64,000 nucleotides of DNA, from NCBI RefSeq assembly GCF_009363855.1, contig NZ_CP045423.1, positions 2,944,001-3,008,000 of the forward strand. Reading direction: 5' to 3'. This stretch comes from Microvirga thermotolerans. Its GTDB lineage: Bacteria > Pseudomonadota > Alphaproteobacteria > Rhizobiales > Beijerinckiaceae. This document shows positions 56,678 through 64,000 of this stretch, piece by piece; the stretch's first letter is position 1, and each line of letters begins with the position of its first letter. A program made the position numbers and the translations under genes. The notes below the pieces were generated by a model. The model was not told the origin of the DNA, made no database searches, and saw only the letters and a list, made by a program, of their open reading frames with translations.

Positions 56678-56752
56678 GGCCACCTCCGTCGGTCCCGTCA
56701 CGGGGCCGATGGTCCGCCCCGGGCCTTCGCCCGTCAAGGCTTGCGGCAAGGT

Positions 56753-57223
56753 TCAGGCCGGCACATCCCGAGCCCATCGCCCGGTCGCGGCGTCGTCCTC
56801 CGCCTTGGCCTCCACCCATGCGCCGACCGTGCCGTCCTTGAGGTGCTCGCGCTTCCAGAACGGCGCTTTCGTCTTCAGGTAGTCCATGAGGAAGGAGGCG
56901 GCCTCGAACGCGGCCTGCCGGTGGGCCGATGCGGCCAGGACCAGCACGATCTCCTCGCCGGGGAGGACCTTGCCGTAGCGATGGACGACCGTGAGGCCGA
57001 GGAGCGGCCAGCGTTCCTCGGCCATGCGGGCGATGCGCCGGATCTCGTCCTCCGCCATGCCGGGGTAATGCTCGAGCTCGAGGGCGGCGAGCCGGCCGCC
57101 CTCGTCGCGGCACAGGCCCGTGAAGGAAACGACGGCGCCGATATCGGCGCGCCCCTTCGTGAGCGCCGCGGCCTCCGCGGCCGGGTCGAAACCTTCCCTC
57201 TGGATGCGGACGGTGGCGTTCAC
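56753..57223 (-). CDS. moaE: Molybdopterin synthase catalytic subunit
   Basis: Inserts sulfur carried by MoaD into precursor Z to make molybdopterin. The 156 residues show GAVVSFTGLCRDEG, LELEHYPGMAEDEI, VVHRYGKVLPGE and the catalytic KTKAPFWKRE near 120. GTG start at 57223 after GGAG. moaD ends 18 bases upstream. Confidence 0.95.
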   Translation of the reverse strand: MNATVRIQREGFDPAAEAAALTKGRADIGAVVSFTGLCRDEGGRLAALELEHYPGMAEDEIRRIARMAEERWPLLGLTVVHRYGKVLPGEEIVLVLAASAHRQAAFEAASFLMDYLKTKAPFWKREHLKDGTVGAWVEAKAEDDAATGRWARDVPA

Positions 57224-57241
57224 GGGCGGCTCCGGCGAAAC

Positions 57242-57493
57242 TCAGCCTCCGGTCATGGGCGGGAAGAAGGCGATCTCCCGCGCCCCCGCGATCGGCCGGT
57301 CCGGCCCGGCATGGACCCGGTCGACGGCGGCCCGGACGACCGCCTCGTTCTCGAAGGCGTATTCGTATTCCTCGCCACGGGACTTGAGCCAGCGCACGAG
57401 GTCCGCGACCGTGGCGACGCCCTCCGGCACCTCCACCTCCTCGTCCGTCCGGCCGATGCGCTCGCGCACCCAGGCGAAATAGACGAGCCTCAT
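57242..57493 (-). CDS. moaD: Molybdopterin synthase sulfur carrier
   Basis: An 83-residue ubiquitin-like protein ending in the required double glycine (FFPPMTGG), where sulfur is carried as thiocarboxylate. MRLVYFAWVRERIGR is the standard opening. The start follows GAGGGATAG; pgsA stops five bases upstream, so pgsA-moaD-moaE are one transcript. Confidence 0.95.
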   Translation of the reverse strand: MRLVYFAWVRERIGRTDEEVEVPEGVATVADLVRWLKSRGEEYEYAFENEAVVRAAVDRVHAGPDRPIAGAREIAFFPPMTGG

Positions 57494-57498
57494 GGCGC

Positions 57499-58095
57499 CT
57501 ATCCCTCGTCCATCATGTGGTGGATCCCGGTCTTGAGATAGTCCCAGCCGGTGTAGATCGTCAGGATCGCGGACACCCACAGGAGAATCGTGCCGATCGT
57601 CACGGTGCCGGGCAGGACGGACTCGCCCGCAGGCCCCGCGACGAGGAACCCGACCGCGACGATCTGGGCCGTCGTCTTCCACTTGGCGACCCGGCTCACC
57701 GGGACCCCGACCTTCAGCTCGGCCAGGAACTCCCTGAGGCCGGAGACGAGGATCTCCCGGCACAGGATGACGATGGCGGCCCAGAGGGACCAGCCCTGGA
57801 TCGTCCTGTCGGCCACCAGCATCAGGAGGCAGGCCGCGACGAGGAGCTTGTCGGCGATGGGATCGAGCATCCGGCCGAGGGCCGATTGCTGCGAATAGGT
57901 GCGCGCCACGTAGCCGTCCAGGTAGTCGGTGATCCCGGCAAGGGCGAAGATCGCCAGGGCCGCCCAGCGGGACCAGTGGTCCTCGGGCCAGAAGAGAAGG
58001 CCGACGACCGCGGGCACGGCCGCGAGCCGCCCGTAGGTCAGCAGGTTGGCGAGGTTGAAGGCCTTCGACCGGCGCGTGAAGGGGGCGGAGCTCAT
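57499..58095 (-). CDS. pgsA: Phosphatidylglycerophosphate synthase
   Basis: Makes phosphatidylglycerophosphate from CDP-diacylglycerol and glycerol-3-phosphate. The 198-residue membrane protein carries the CDP-alcohol motif D-G-x2-A-R-x8-G-x3-D-x3-D as DYLDGYVARTYSQ then LGRMLDPIADKLL (about 60-90). Four to five helices follow. uvrC precedes it by 48 bases, the common uvrC-pgsA order. Confidence 0.96.
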   Translation of the reverse strand: MSSAPFTRRSKAFNLANLLTYGRLAAVPAVVGLLFWPEDHWSRWAALAIFALAGITDYLDGYVARTYSQQSALGRMLDPIADKLLVAACLLMLVADRTIQGWSLWAAIVILCREILVSGLREFLAELKVGVPVSRVAKWKTTAQIVAVGFLVAGPAGESVLPGTVTIGTILLWVSAILTIYTGWDYLKTGIHHMMDEG

Positions 58096-58143
58096 GACAA
58101 GGCAGGAAGCATGCCTGAGGGCGATCCGTCAACCGGACCGTCC

Positions 58144-60177
58144 TCAGCCCCTGTCGTGGAAGAAGTCGTACACCGCCCGCGCGGTCGCCGCGTTCACCCC
58201 CGGCGCCTTCATGAGGTCCTCGAGCGCCGCCCGCTGGATCGCCTTGACGGTTCCGAAATGGTGCAGGAGCGCCCGCTTGCGGGTAGGGCCGATGCCGGCG
58301 ATCTCGTCGAGAGGGTTCTTCGTCATCTCCCGCTTGCGCTTCGCCCTGTGCGCGCCGATGGCGAAGCGGTGGGCCTCGTCCCGCAGCCGCTGGACGAAGT
58401 AGAGGGCCGGATCGCGCGGCGGCAGCTTGAAGGGCGGCTGCCCGGGCCTGAAGAAGGTCTCCCGCCCGGCGTCCCGGTCCCGCCCCTTGGCGATCCCGAC
58501 GACGGCCACGTCGTCCTCGCCGACGCCGACCTCCGCGAGAGCCTGCCGGGCCGCCTCCAGCTGGCCCTTGCCGCCGTCGATGAGGATCAGGTCCGGCCAG
58601 GCGGGGAAGCCGTCGTCGTCCGCGCCGTCCGGCTCCCCTGCGCCTTGTGGGGAGGAGCCGGGAGTGCCCGGTGTCCTCGGCTCCTCCTTCACGAGCCGCG
58701 CGAAGCGGCGCTGGAGCATCTCGCGCATCATGCCGTAGTCGTCGCCGGGCTTGAGGTCCTCGGACTTCATGTTGAAGGTCCGGTAGTGCTGCTTCATGAA
58801 CCCGCCCGCGCCCGCGACGATCATGGCCCCGACCGCGTTCGTGCCCATGATGTGCGAGTTGTCGTAGACCTCGACCCGCCGCGGCGCCTTCGGCAAGCCG
58901 AAGGCCTGGGCGAGGGAGACGAGGAGCTTCTGCTGCGAGGTGGTGTCGGCCAGGCGCCGCCCGAGAGCCTCCTTCGCGTTGCGCTGCACGTGCTCGATGA
59001 GCTGGCGCCGCTCGCCGCGCCGCGGCGTGTGGATCTCGACCTTCGCCTCGGCGCGGGTCGAGAGCGCCGCCGCCATGAGCTCCGCGTCCTCGATCTCGTG
59101 GGAGAGGAGGATGAGCCGCGGCGCCGGCTTGTCGTCGTAGAACTGGGCGATGAAGGAGGAGAGCACCTCCTCCGGGCTCATGGACTTGTCCGCCTTCGGA
59201 AAGTAGGCGCGGTTGCCCCAGTTCTGCCAGTTGCGGAAGAAGAACACCTCCACGCAGAACTGCCCGGCCTGCTCGTCGAGGGCGAAGACGTCCGCCTCCT
59301 CCACCGACTGGGTGTTGATGCCCTGCACGCCCTGGATCGCCGAGAGGGCCGCGAGGCGGTCGCGGCAGCGGGCGGCGCGCTCGAACTCGAGCGCCTCCGC
59401 AGCCTCCTGCATCTCCGCCGTGATGCGGGCCTTCACCGCGTTCGACTTGCCCGAAAGGAACGCCCGCGCCTCGTCTGCGAGGCGGGCATAGTCCTCCGGC
59501 GAGATCTCGCCCGTGCAGGGGCCCGAGCAGCGCTTGATCTGGAACAGCAGGCAGGGCCGCGTGCGGTTCTCGTAGTAGCTGTCGTTGCAGGAGCGCAGGA
59601 GGAAGGCGCGCTGCAGGGCGTTGATGGTGCGGTTCACCGCCCAGACGCTGGCGAAGGGCCCGTAATAGTCGCCCTTGCGCTTGCGCGCGCCGCGATGCTT
59701 CACGAGCTGGGGCGCCTCGTGGTCGCCGGTGAGCAGGATGTAGGGGAGCGACTTGTCGTCCCGCATCAGCACGTTGTAGCGGGGGCGAAGCTGCTTGATG
59801 AGATTGGCTTCCAGCAGCAGCGCCTCGGTTTCCGTCGCCGTGGTGACGAACTCCATGGAGGACGTCTCGGCGATCATCCGCGCGATGCGGTTGGAATGCG
59901 CCTGGCCGCGCGCGTAGGCGCCCACCCGGGCCTTCAGGCTCTTGGCCTTGCCCACGTAGAGAACGTCGCCCTTGGCATCGAGCATCCGGTACACGCCCGG
60001 AGACTGGGGCAGCGTCGCCCAGAACCGGCGGATGACCTCGGTCCCGCGCTGGACGGAGCCGGGATGCGCCTCGAGGTCGAACTCGACATCGGACCCGGTC
60101 TCGACCGCGACCGCCTCGTCCTCATCCTCGTTGTCCAGAATGTCCGGCGGAACGTCGTTGGTGGGAATGCGACTCAT
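58144..60177 (-). CDS. uvrC: Excinuclease ABC subunit UvrC
   Basis: The nuclease of excision repair. The 677 residues hold the GIY-YIG domain ([20 protein letters not shown], about 57-76), four cysteines for the iron-sulfur cluster ([20 protein letters not shown] to CSGPC), the UVR motif binding UvrB, the RNase H-like C-terminal nuclease ([20 protein letters not shown]) and the two helix-hairpin-helix motifs at the end. The N-terminus bears an acidic stretch of about 35 residues. ATG at 60177. Confidence 0.97.
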   Translation of the reverse strand: MSRIPTNDVPPDILDNEDEDEAVAVETGSDVEFDLEAHPGSVQRGTEVIRRFWATLPQSPGVYRMLDAKGDVLYVGKAKSLKARVGAYARGQAHSNRIARMIAETSSMEFVTTATETEALLLEANLIKQLRPRYNVLMRDDKSLPYILLTGDHEAPQLVKHRGARKRKGDYYGPFASVWAVNRTINALQRAFLLRSCNDSYYENRTRPCLLFQIKRCSGPCTGEISPEDYARLADEARAFLSGKSNAVKARITAEMQEAAEALEFERAARCRDRLAALSAIQGVQGINTQSVEEADVFALDEQAGQFCVEVFFFRNWQNWGNRAYFPKADKSMSPEEVLSSFIAQFYDDKPAPRLILLSHEIEDAELMAAALSTRAEAKVEIHTPRRGERRQLIEHVQRNAKEALGRRLADTTSQQKLLVSLAQAFGLPKAPRRVEVYDNSHIMGTNAVGAMIVAGAGGFMKQHYRTFNMKSEDLKPGDDYGMMREMLQRRFARLVKEEPRTPGTPGSSPQGAGEPDGADDDGFPAWPDLILIDGGKGQLEAARQALAEVGVGEDDVAVVGIAKGRDRDAGRETFFRPGQPPFKLPPRDPALYFVQRLRDEAHRFAIGAHRAKRKREMTKNPLDEIAGIGPTRKRALLHHFGTVKAIQRAALEDLMKAPGVNAATARAVYDFFHDRG

Positions 60178-60378
60178 GCCGCAGATGTAAGGGCTCGGGA
60201 TTCCCGAGGGAAGGGCCGCGGACCGGAAGCCTCGTGCCGCGGCAACGCCTCGCCCGATCCCGGAGCTGCCCCGGAGCGACGGAAGGGATGCGGCGCCCCT
60301 CCTCCCGCCGGAGATCCGCCGTGACAGGATGGCTCGGACCGCGCTAAACGGCAGCACGCAGCTCCGGAGCGTCTCAAG

Positions 60379-61575
60379 ATGCGCCTGTCGATCGTCTCCT
60401 CTGCCGTCATCGCGGCCCTCGTCGGTTTCGGCAGCACCATCGCTCTGATCGTCGCGGCCGCCCATGCGGTGGGAGCGGATCCGGCGCAGACGACCTCCTG
60501 GGTCGCGGCCCTGTGCCTGAGCATGGCGGCGACGAGCGGCTACCTGAGCGTGCGCTACCGGATGCCCGTCGTCACCGCCTGGTCCACCCCGGGCGCGGCG
60601 CTGATCGCGGCGTCGAGCGGAATCTCCATCCACGCGGCCGTGGGCGCATTCCTGCTCGCCGGGGCGCTGATCGTGCTCGCCGCCGCCGTGAAGCCGTTCG
60701 GGCGGCTGATCGAGCGGATTCCCACGGCCATCGCGGCGGCCATGCTGGCGGGGATCCTCATCCGCTTCGTCATGGCCGTGTTCGAGAGCGCCCAGGGCGC
60801 GCCCCGGCTCGTGCTGCCCCTCGTGGCCGTGTTCCTGCTCGTGCGCCTCGCCAATCCGGCCATGGCCGTTCTCGCCGTGCTCCTCGCCGGCATCGGTCTC
60901 GTCTTCGGAAACGGCTCGGCCCATTTCCCCGCATCCGAGTTCGGCCTCTCGTCCCTGACCTTCGTGGCGCCGTCCTTCGAGCCCACGGCGCTGGTCGGCC
61001 TCGGCCTGCCGCTCTTCCTCGTGACCATGGCGTCGCAGAACCTGCCGGGCTTCGCGGTGCTGCGGGCCTCCGGCTACACGCCGCCTTCCCGGCCCATCCT
61101 GGCGGCGACGGGGCTCGCCTCCCTCGTGAGCGCCCTCTTCGGAGCCCATACGAGCAACCTCGCCGCCATCTCGGCCGCCATCTGCACGGGGCCGGACACC
61201 CACCCGGACCCGGCGCGGCGCTGGCTCGTCGGTCCCTTCTACGCCCTCTCCTATCTTCTCTTCGCCGCCTTCAGCGGCGGCCTGATCGCCCTGGTCGCCG
61301 CCCTGCCGCCCGAACTCATCAGGACCGTGGCGGGCCTGGCGCTGATCGGCTCCTTCACCGGCGCCCTGAGTTCGGCCCTCGCCGAGGAGTTCAAGCGCTT
61401 CCCGGCGGCGCTGACCCTCGCGGTCACCGCCTCCGGCCTGTCCCTCTTCGGAATCGGGTCCGCCTTCTGGGGCCTGGCGGCCGGCCTCCTCGTCCTCGCC
61501 CTGGACGATGCGGCCCTGCGGCTGCGCAGACGCCGCCAGTCCGGCGCGGCCGATCTGGACGGCGCGCCCGGTTAA
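60379..61575 (+). CDS. benE: BenE family transporter
   Basis: A 398-residue inner membrane protein with about twelve helices of the benzoate:H+ symporter BenE type: [20 protein letters not shown] and [20 protein letters not shown] are conserved blocks. No benzoate catabolic gene is nearby, so the true substrate may differ. It lies divergent from uvrC over 200 bases without clear promoter motifs. Confidence 0.9.
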   Translation: MRLSIVSSAVIAALVGFGSTIALIVAAAHAVGADPAQTTSWVAALCLSMAATSGYLSVRYRMPVVTAWSTPGAALIAASSGISIHAAVGAFLLAGALIVLAAAVKPFGRLIERIPTAIAAAMLAGILIRFVMAVFESAQGAPRLVLPLVAVFLLVRLANPAMAVLAVLLAGIGLVFGNGSAHFPASEFGLSSLTFVAPSFEPTALVGLGLPLFLVTMASQNLPGFAVLRASGYTPPSRPILAATGLASLVSALFGAHTSNLAAISAAICTGPDTHPDPARRWLVGPFYALSYLLFAAFSGGLIALVAALPPELIRTVAGLALIGSFTGALSSALAEEFKRFPAALTLAVTASGLSLFGIGSAFWGLAAGLLVLALDDAALRLRRRRQSGAADLDGAPG

Positions 61576-61615
61576 GCTTAAGAATCCGTTACCGAAACGG
61601 ATCACGGGAGTGTTC

Positions 61616-62134
61616 ATGGCTGGGATGAAGGGGGCCGGACCCATGGCGGTCCTGGCGATGGCCGTCCTGCTGGGCGCCTGCCAGACCGATTCCTTCTCGA
61701 GCGGCGGATCGCCGGAGGGCGTGCCGATCGCCCTCGAGAGCATCGACGGGGCCCCGCCGCCGATCCGCACCGCCCTGATCGACGAACTCACCACCGCCGC
61801 CGCCAACCGCAAGGTCGAGCTGGTCGGCTCCTCCGCCGAGGCGCGCTACCGGGTGCGGGGCTATCTCTCGACGGAAACCGTGAACGGCGAGACCAAGGTC
61901 GCCTATGTCTGGGACGTGTTCGACGCGGAGAAGCGCCGCGCCAAGCGCCTGACCGGGACCAGCCCGGCCCGGGCGGCCGCGAAGTCGATCTCGGCCCTCG
62001 ACAAGGAGACCCTTTCAAGGCTCGCCAGCGCCAGCATGGACGAGATCGCCGATTTCCTGAGCGCGGCGCGATCCTCCTCCCCCTTCCAGACGGCGGAGGC
62101 CAGCCTGGACGGCGAGGCTGTTGCCGCGCAGTAA
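61616..62134 (+). CDS. Lipoprotein of unknown function
   Basis: A 172-residue lipoprotein: signal with LLGAC at 18-22 (lipid on C22), then a domain with strands [20 protein letters not shown] and [20 protein letters not shown], similar to small YajG-like or DUF lipoproteins. ATG at 61616 follows GGGAG. It lies 41 bases after benE and could share its transcript. Confidence 0.75.
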   Translation: MAGMKGAGPMAVLAMAVLLGACQTDSFSSGGSPEGVPIALESIDGAPPPIRTALIDELTTAAANRKVELVGSSAEARYRVRGYLSTETVNGETKVAYVWDVFDAEKRRAKRLTGTSPARAAAKSISALDKETLSRLASASMDEIADFLSAARSSSPFQTAEASLDGEAVAAQ

Positions 62135-62289
62135 CGGAGACCGATCAAGTGGCAAAACCGTCGATCTGCGGCGTTGCGCGTATTGTGACGGTTTCCTATC
62201 GCTGCTAAGACCCGGACGCCTTGCCGCGCAAGGGCAACAACATCACGCGGAAGGCTCCTCAGGTCACTCTTAGAGCCCAAGAAGCGTTC

Positions 62290-63222
62290 ATGAAGCTCGT
62301 CGCGGGAAATTCCAACCGTCCGCTGGCAGAGGCCATCTCCGCCTATCTCAACGTTCCGCTCGCCAAGTGCCAGGTGAAGCGCTTCGCCGACATGGAAGTG
62401 TTCGTCGAAATCCAGGAAAACGTGCGCGGCGAGGACGTGTTCGTGATCCAGTCGACGTCGTTCCCGGCGAACGACCACCTGATGGAGCTCCTGATCATCA
62501 TCGACGCCCTGCGCCGGTCCTCGGCGCGGCGCATCACGGCGGTGATCCCCTATTTCGGCTATGCCCGCCAGGACCGGAAGCCCGGTCCGCGCACGCCGAT
62601 CTCGGCGAAGCTCGTCGCGAACCTCATCACCCATGCGGGCGCGGACCGCGTGCTCACCCTCGACCTGCACGCCGGGCAGATCCAGGGCTTCTTCGACATC
62701 CCGACGGACAACCTCTTCGCGGCCCCCATCATGGCGCGCGACATCAAGGAGCGGCTCGACGGCGGCGACCGCATGGTGGTCTCCCCGGACGTGGGCGGCG
62801 TGGTGCGCGCCCGGGCGCTCGCCAAGCGCATCGACGCCCCGCTCGCCATCGTCGACAAGCGCCGGGAGCGGCCGGGCGAGTCGGAGGTCATGAACATCAT
62901 CGGCGACGTGCGCGGCCGGTCCTGCATCCTCCTCGACGACATCGTGGATTCCGGCGGCACGCTGGTGAACGCGGCGGATGCCCTCCTCGCCAACGGGGCG
63001 AAGGAGGTCTACGCCTACATCACCCACGGGGTCCTCTCGGGCGGCGCGGTCTCGCGCATTGCCAATTCCCGGCTCAAGGAACTGGTCATCACCGACTCGA
63101 TCATGCCGACCGAGGCGGTGAAGGTCGCCCACAACATCCGCGTCGTCCCCATCGCTCCGCTCATGGGCGAAGCCATCGGCCGCACGGCGACGGAAAGCTC
63201 CGTGTCGAGCCTGTTCGACTGA
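62290..63222 (+). CDS. prs: Ribose-phosphate pyrophosphokinase
   Basis: Makes PRPP from ribose 5-phosphate and ATP. The 310 residues match the family: [17 protein letters not shown], the ATP loop [35 protein letters not shown] and the PRPP loop [16 protein letters not shown] at 62290 gives exactly the usual length; the frame is open from TTG 62221. An 8-bp inverted repeat AAACCGTC/GACGGTTT lies at about 62154-62193 in the leader. Confidence 0.97.
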   Translation: MKLVAGNSNRPLAEAISAYLNVPLAKCQVKRFADMEVFVEIQENVRGEDVFVIQSTSFPANDHLMELLIIIDALRRSSARRITAVIPYFGYARQDRKPGPRTPISAKLVANLITHAGADRVLTLDLHAGQIQGFFDIPTDNLFAAPIMARDIKERLDGGDRMVVSPDVGGVVRARALAKRIDAPLAIVDKRRERPGESEVMNIIGDVRGRSCILLDDIVDSGGTLVNAADALLANGAKEVYAYITHGVLSGGAVSRIANSRLKELVITDSIMPTEAVKVAHNIRVVPIAPLMGEAIGRTATESSVSSLFD

Positions 63223-63231
63223 CGATCCGGC

Positions 63232-63279
63232 GATCCGCCGCGAACGCTTCGGCCGCCGCCGAAGCGTTCGCGGCGGATC
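63232..63279. repeat. 22-bp perfect inverted repeat after prs
   Basis: The arms at 63232-63253 and 63258-63279 are exact reverse complements, separated by only CGCC. The resulting hairpin is very stable but has no T-tract, so it is not a standard terminator; it could still stop or stabilise the prs transcript. Confidence 0.9.
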
Positions 63280-63334
63280 CCGCGCCTCCCTTCTGCTAGG
63301 CCTGCCGTCCCGAACCTCATGGAAGGCAGCGCCG

Positions 63335-63985
63335 ATGAACGCCCATTCTCCGAACCCTGTCCCCGTCCACCGGACCATCCGTCCCTCCGTCCTTTACTTC
63401 GGGACCCCGGTGGTCCTCCTCACCACCCTCAATCCGGACGGCACGCCCAACATCTCGCCCCTGTCCTCGGCCTGGGCCCTCGGCGACCGGGTCGTCCTCG
63501 GCCTGTCGAACGGCGGCCAGGGCGGGGAGAACGTGGTGCGGGAAGGGGAATGCGTGATCAACGTGGCGCCGGCGGATCTCTGGGAGCGCGTCGAGCGCCT
63601 GGCCCGGACCACGGGCCGGAGCCCCGTTCCCGCCGACAAGGCCGCGGCAGGATACGTCCACGAACCGCGCAAGTTCGAGGCGGCCGGGCTCACGCCCCTG
63701 GCCTCGGACCTCGTCCGGCCGCCGCGCATCGCCGAATGCCCCCTTCAGCTCGAGGCCCGCGTCGTGGCCGCCCATGCCCCCGGCGGCGGCCCCTGGGCGG
63801 CCGGATCCCGGTCCGGCTTCGCCATCGTCGAGACCCGGGTCGAGCGCGTCCACGCCCACGAGGCGATCGTCGTTCCCGGCACGAACCACGTCGACGTGAG
63901 CCGGTGGCAGCCCCTGCTCTATGTCTTCCGCCACTACGTCGCGGCCGGGGAGGACCTCGGCCGCACCTTCAAGGCGGAGGCCTGA
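63335..63985 (+). CDS. Flavin reductase family protein
   Basis: A 216-residue FMN-binding split-barrel protein: the RPSVLYFGTPVVLLTTLNPD opening, NISPLSSAWALGDRVVLGLS, and ENVVREGECVINVA are flavin reductase-like. It may reduce flavin or act as an oxidoreductase; no partner monooxygenase is present. It ends 15 bases before the window edge; those bases hold nothing that I can read. Confidence 0.88.
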   Translation: MNAHSPNPVPVHRTIRPSVLYFGTPVVLLTTLNPDGTPNISPLSSAWALGDRVVLGLSNGGQGGENVVREGECVINVAPADLWERVERLARTTGRSPVPADKAAAGYVHEPRKFEAAGLTPLASDLVRPPRIAECPLQLEARVVAAHAPGGGPWAAGSRSGFAIVETRVERVHAHEAIVVPGTNHVDVSRWQPLLYVFRHYVAAGEDLGRTFKAEA

Positions 63986-64000
63986 GGCCTGCTCAGGTTG

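Overview
The window is GC-rich and densely coded, and it reads as chromosomal DNA of an alphaproteobacterium of the Hyphomicrobiales (Rhizobiales), most likely Methylobacteriaceae or a near relative such as Microvirga. The supporting signs are the NepR-EcfG general stress response pair with GGAAC-N16/17-CGTT promoters, direct-repeat SOS boxes of the form GTTC-N7-GTTC, a trxB-lsrB/vtlR neighbourhood followed by an AbcR-like small RNA, a PetP/PetR-type regulator pair, and long-form CarB, UvrB and UvrC. The genus is inference. I see no rRNA, tRNA, CRISPR array, prophage or insertion sequence.

Layout. 1-6.6 kb: a small membrane protein behind a long inverted repeat, a methyltransferase, GtrA, carB, greA and a Tat-type exported protein. 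6.6-10.6 kb: an Lrp regulator, an ELM1-like protein, trxB, an LsrB/VtlR-type LysR regulator and a small RNA with a strong terminator. 10.6-19.8 kb: fadD, an EF-G paralogue, a DUF992 protein, aspartate aminotransferase, a tripartite-tricarboxylate-type binding protein and a soluble sugar dehydrogenase. 20-21.8 kb: one ABC exporter gene of clearly lower GC, probably acquired. 21.8-26.2 kb: small membrane proteins, a C13-type peptidase, and an ECF sigma / RskA-like anti-sigma / fasciclin cluster in which sigma and fasciclin genes share a promoter-like motif.

26.3-34.4 kb: uvrB, an HWE-type histidine kinase, a DUF3309 peptide, nepR-ecfG, infA, cspA and a BON-domain protein. Several of these carry EcfG-type promoters, so this is a small general-stress-response island. 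34.5-41.6 kb: hypothetical proteins, an overlapping nucleotidyltransferase-metallophosphoesterase pair, a Tim44-like protein, a Y-family DNA polymerase with two LexA boxes, and ilvE. 41.7-50.3 kb: the petP/petR/histidine kinase operon, csaA, a TetR regulator, proC, a YbjN protein, ubiK, and the lgt-midA-pgeF operon. 50.3-64 kb: an SDR reductase, an outer-membrane beta-barrel, GST, rlmJ, RNase T2, an extensin-like lipoprotein, the moaE-moaD-pgsA-uvrC run, a BenE transporter, a lipoprotein, prs and a flavin reductase.

Most genes are housekeeping. The parts most worth following are the sigma/anti-sigma/fasciclin circuit with its shared GCATCC-N14-CGTGTA element, the AbcR-like RNA beside its presumed activator, the EcfG promoter set with a kinase next to nepR-ecfG, and the nucleotidyltransferase-phosphoesterase pair, whose chemistry I cannot assign.
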